DNA of 64,000 nt from NCBI GenBank assembly GCA_009699865.1, contig WLNJ01000004.1:19479-83478 (forward strand), given 5' to 3'. Every line of letters starts with the position of its first letter. Position 1 is the first letter of the stretch. The notes under the pieces were generated by a model, which worked only from the letters and a program-made list of their open reading frames with translations, was not told where the DNA came from and made no database searches. The stretch comes from Actinomycetota bacterium (lineage in GTDB: Bacteria; Actinomycetota; Thermoleophilia; Solirubrobacterales; Solirubrobacteraceae). Positions 63,573-64,000 of this stretch are shown piece after piece. The position numbers and the translations under genes were made by a program.

Positions 63573-64000
63573 CTAGCCGGCTGGCTTGGGGAAGGTGAAG
63601 ATGATCAGTGGGCGCTTCAATGTCCTCGTAATACCCGAGGCAACTGGAGCTTGAACGGTTAGCGCCTGAGACCAGCTGGGGCTGACGTACTCCGGGCCCT
63701 TGCGCAGCCTTCCCGCGACTATGAACCCATCTCGCTGGTCAGAGAACTCAGTGTGGATAACGAGCGAGCGGATCCCAGTCTCCTTGAGTGCAGCAATCGC
63801 ATTTGGTGCAGGGAACGCGGCGGCAAGCTTGATCAGCGTTTTGTAGCTGGTAGGCGCATGGGTTGAGCGCCCGTTGACCATCTTGGGGAACGACTCAGTC
63901 GACCAGATCAGATACTCGCGGTTGTTCTGCGCGCCGGCAGGGATTTGCACAAGTGGCCCCTCAACCTGGCTGAGCCCGGCCGCCGGCTTTGGGACCTGAG
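63573..64000 (-). CDS. 3' end of a membrane-type protein, glycosyltransferase-like (partial)
   Basis: The frame runs from the stop at 63573 to the right edge (codons in phase from 63998), at least 142 residues without a stop; a GTG at 63950 is inside it and is not taken as the start. The piece has VEGPLVQIPAG, REYLIWSTESFPKMVNGRS, ALKETGIRSLVIHTEF and a beta-rich C-terminus. This matches the soluble C-terminal domain of large polytopic GT-C/YfhO-like membrane proteins ('...NG.S...P...L...G...VVVH'). Only inference, as the TM part lies outside. Confidence 0.6.
   Translation of the reverse strand, partial: QVPKPAAGLSQVEGPLVQIPAGAQNNREYLIWSTESFPKMVNGRSTHAPTSYKTLIKLAAAFPAPNAIAALKETGIRSLVIHTEFSDQRDGFIVAGRLRKGPEYVSPSWSQALTVQAPVASGITRTLKRPLIIFTFPKPAG

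Overview
This 64 kb window is gene-dense chromosomal DNA of moderately high GC from an actinobacterium (Actinomycetota). The evidence is a NucS mismatch endonuclease, an E2-E1 fused 2-oxoglutarate dehydrogenase of the Kgd/OdhA type, an AgpS-like FAD enzyme, a Dcd of the mycobacterial bifunctional style, and frequent GTG/TTG starts with 1-8 bp gene overlaps. Two large secreted proteins (RCC1 plus Ig-like repeats ending in 'DAAGN...WTVD..AP' motifs, and an LRR protein with a cationic 'AGRAALRKA' C-terminal domain) suggest the class Thermoleophilia. That class-level placement is inference. I see no tRNA, rRNA, CRISPR array, insertion sequence, integrase or prophage.

Layout: (1) 1-6.0 kb: envelope glycan genes, namely a flippase-like membrane protein, two polytopic GT-C-like proteins and a UDP-galactopyranose-mutase-like flavoprotein, ending at a hairpin. 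(2) 6.0-10.5 kb: an overlapping acnA, M42 peptidase and HAD set. (3) 10.5-17.1 kb: convergent ettA, a J-domain/TPR protein, nucS, a TetR regulator, a crotonase and mmsA. (4) 17.2-21.9 kb: a 1551-residue secreted repeat protein with its own promoter candidate and terminator. (5) 22-24.2 kb: an APH-type kinase and a HAD phosphatase, coupled like the two N-terminal modules of ACAD10, then a small exported protein. (6) 24.2-31 kb: EamA transporter (apparently CTG-started), aldehyde dehydrogenase, cyclophilin, DEAD-box helicase, quinone reductase, PfkB kinase. (7) 31-38.4 kb: dcd and citrate synthase overlapping, small unknowns, a YgjP-like peptidase, YccF, metF, an MBL hydrolase and an unusual SnoaL-MBL fusion. 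(8) 38.4-46.2 kb: pyruvate kinase, TVP38, MBL hydrolase, glyoxalase, Ppx/GppA, AgpS-like oxidase, NUDIX, DUF3817-like. (9) 46.2-50.2 kb: the 2-oxoglutarate dehydrogenase fusion. (10) 50.2-58.8 kb: SixA-like phosphatase, secreted protein, GST-like protein, a small unknown divergent from bcp, cytochrome P450, a four-TM protein, the LRR protein, a potassium channel and a methyltransferase. (11) 58.8-64 kb: a second flippase-like protein, unknown membrane proteins, acsA, a DUF805 protein and the 3' end of a membrane-type protein.

Central carbon metabolism is strongly represented: citrate synthase, aconitase, 2-oxoglutarate dehydrogenase, pyruvate kinase, acetyl-CoA synthetase and methylmalonate-semialdehyde dehydrogenase lie within 57 kb, though in separate transcription units. 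The most notable feature is the 1319-residue 2-oxoglutarate dehydrogenase. It carries an N-terminal lipoyl domain and a peripheral-subunit-binding domain ahead of the E2 and E1 domains, parts that the well-studied mycobacterial and corynebacterial fusions lack. No gap between genes exceeds about 200 bp, so there are no large non-coding stretches.
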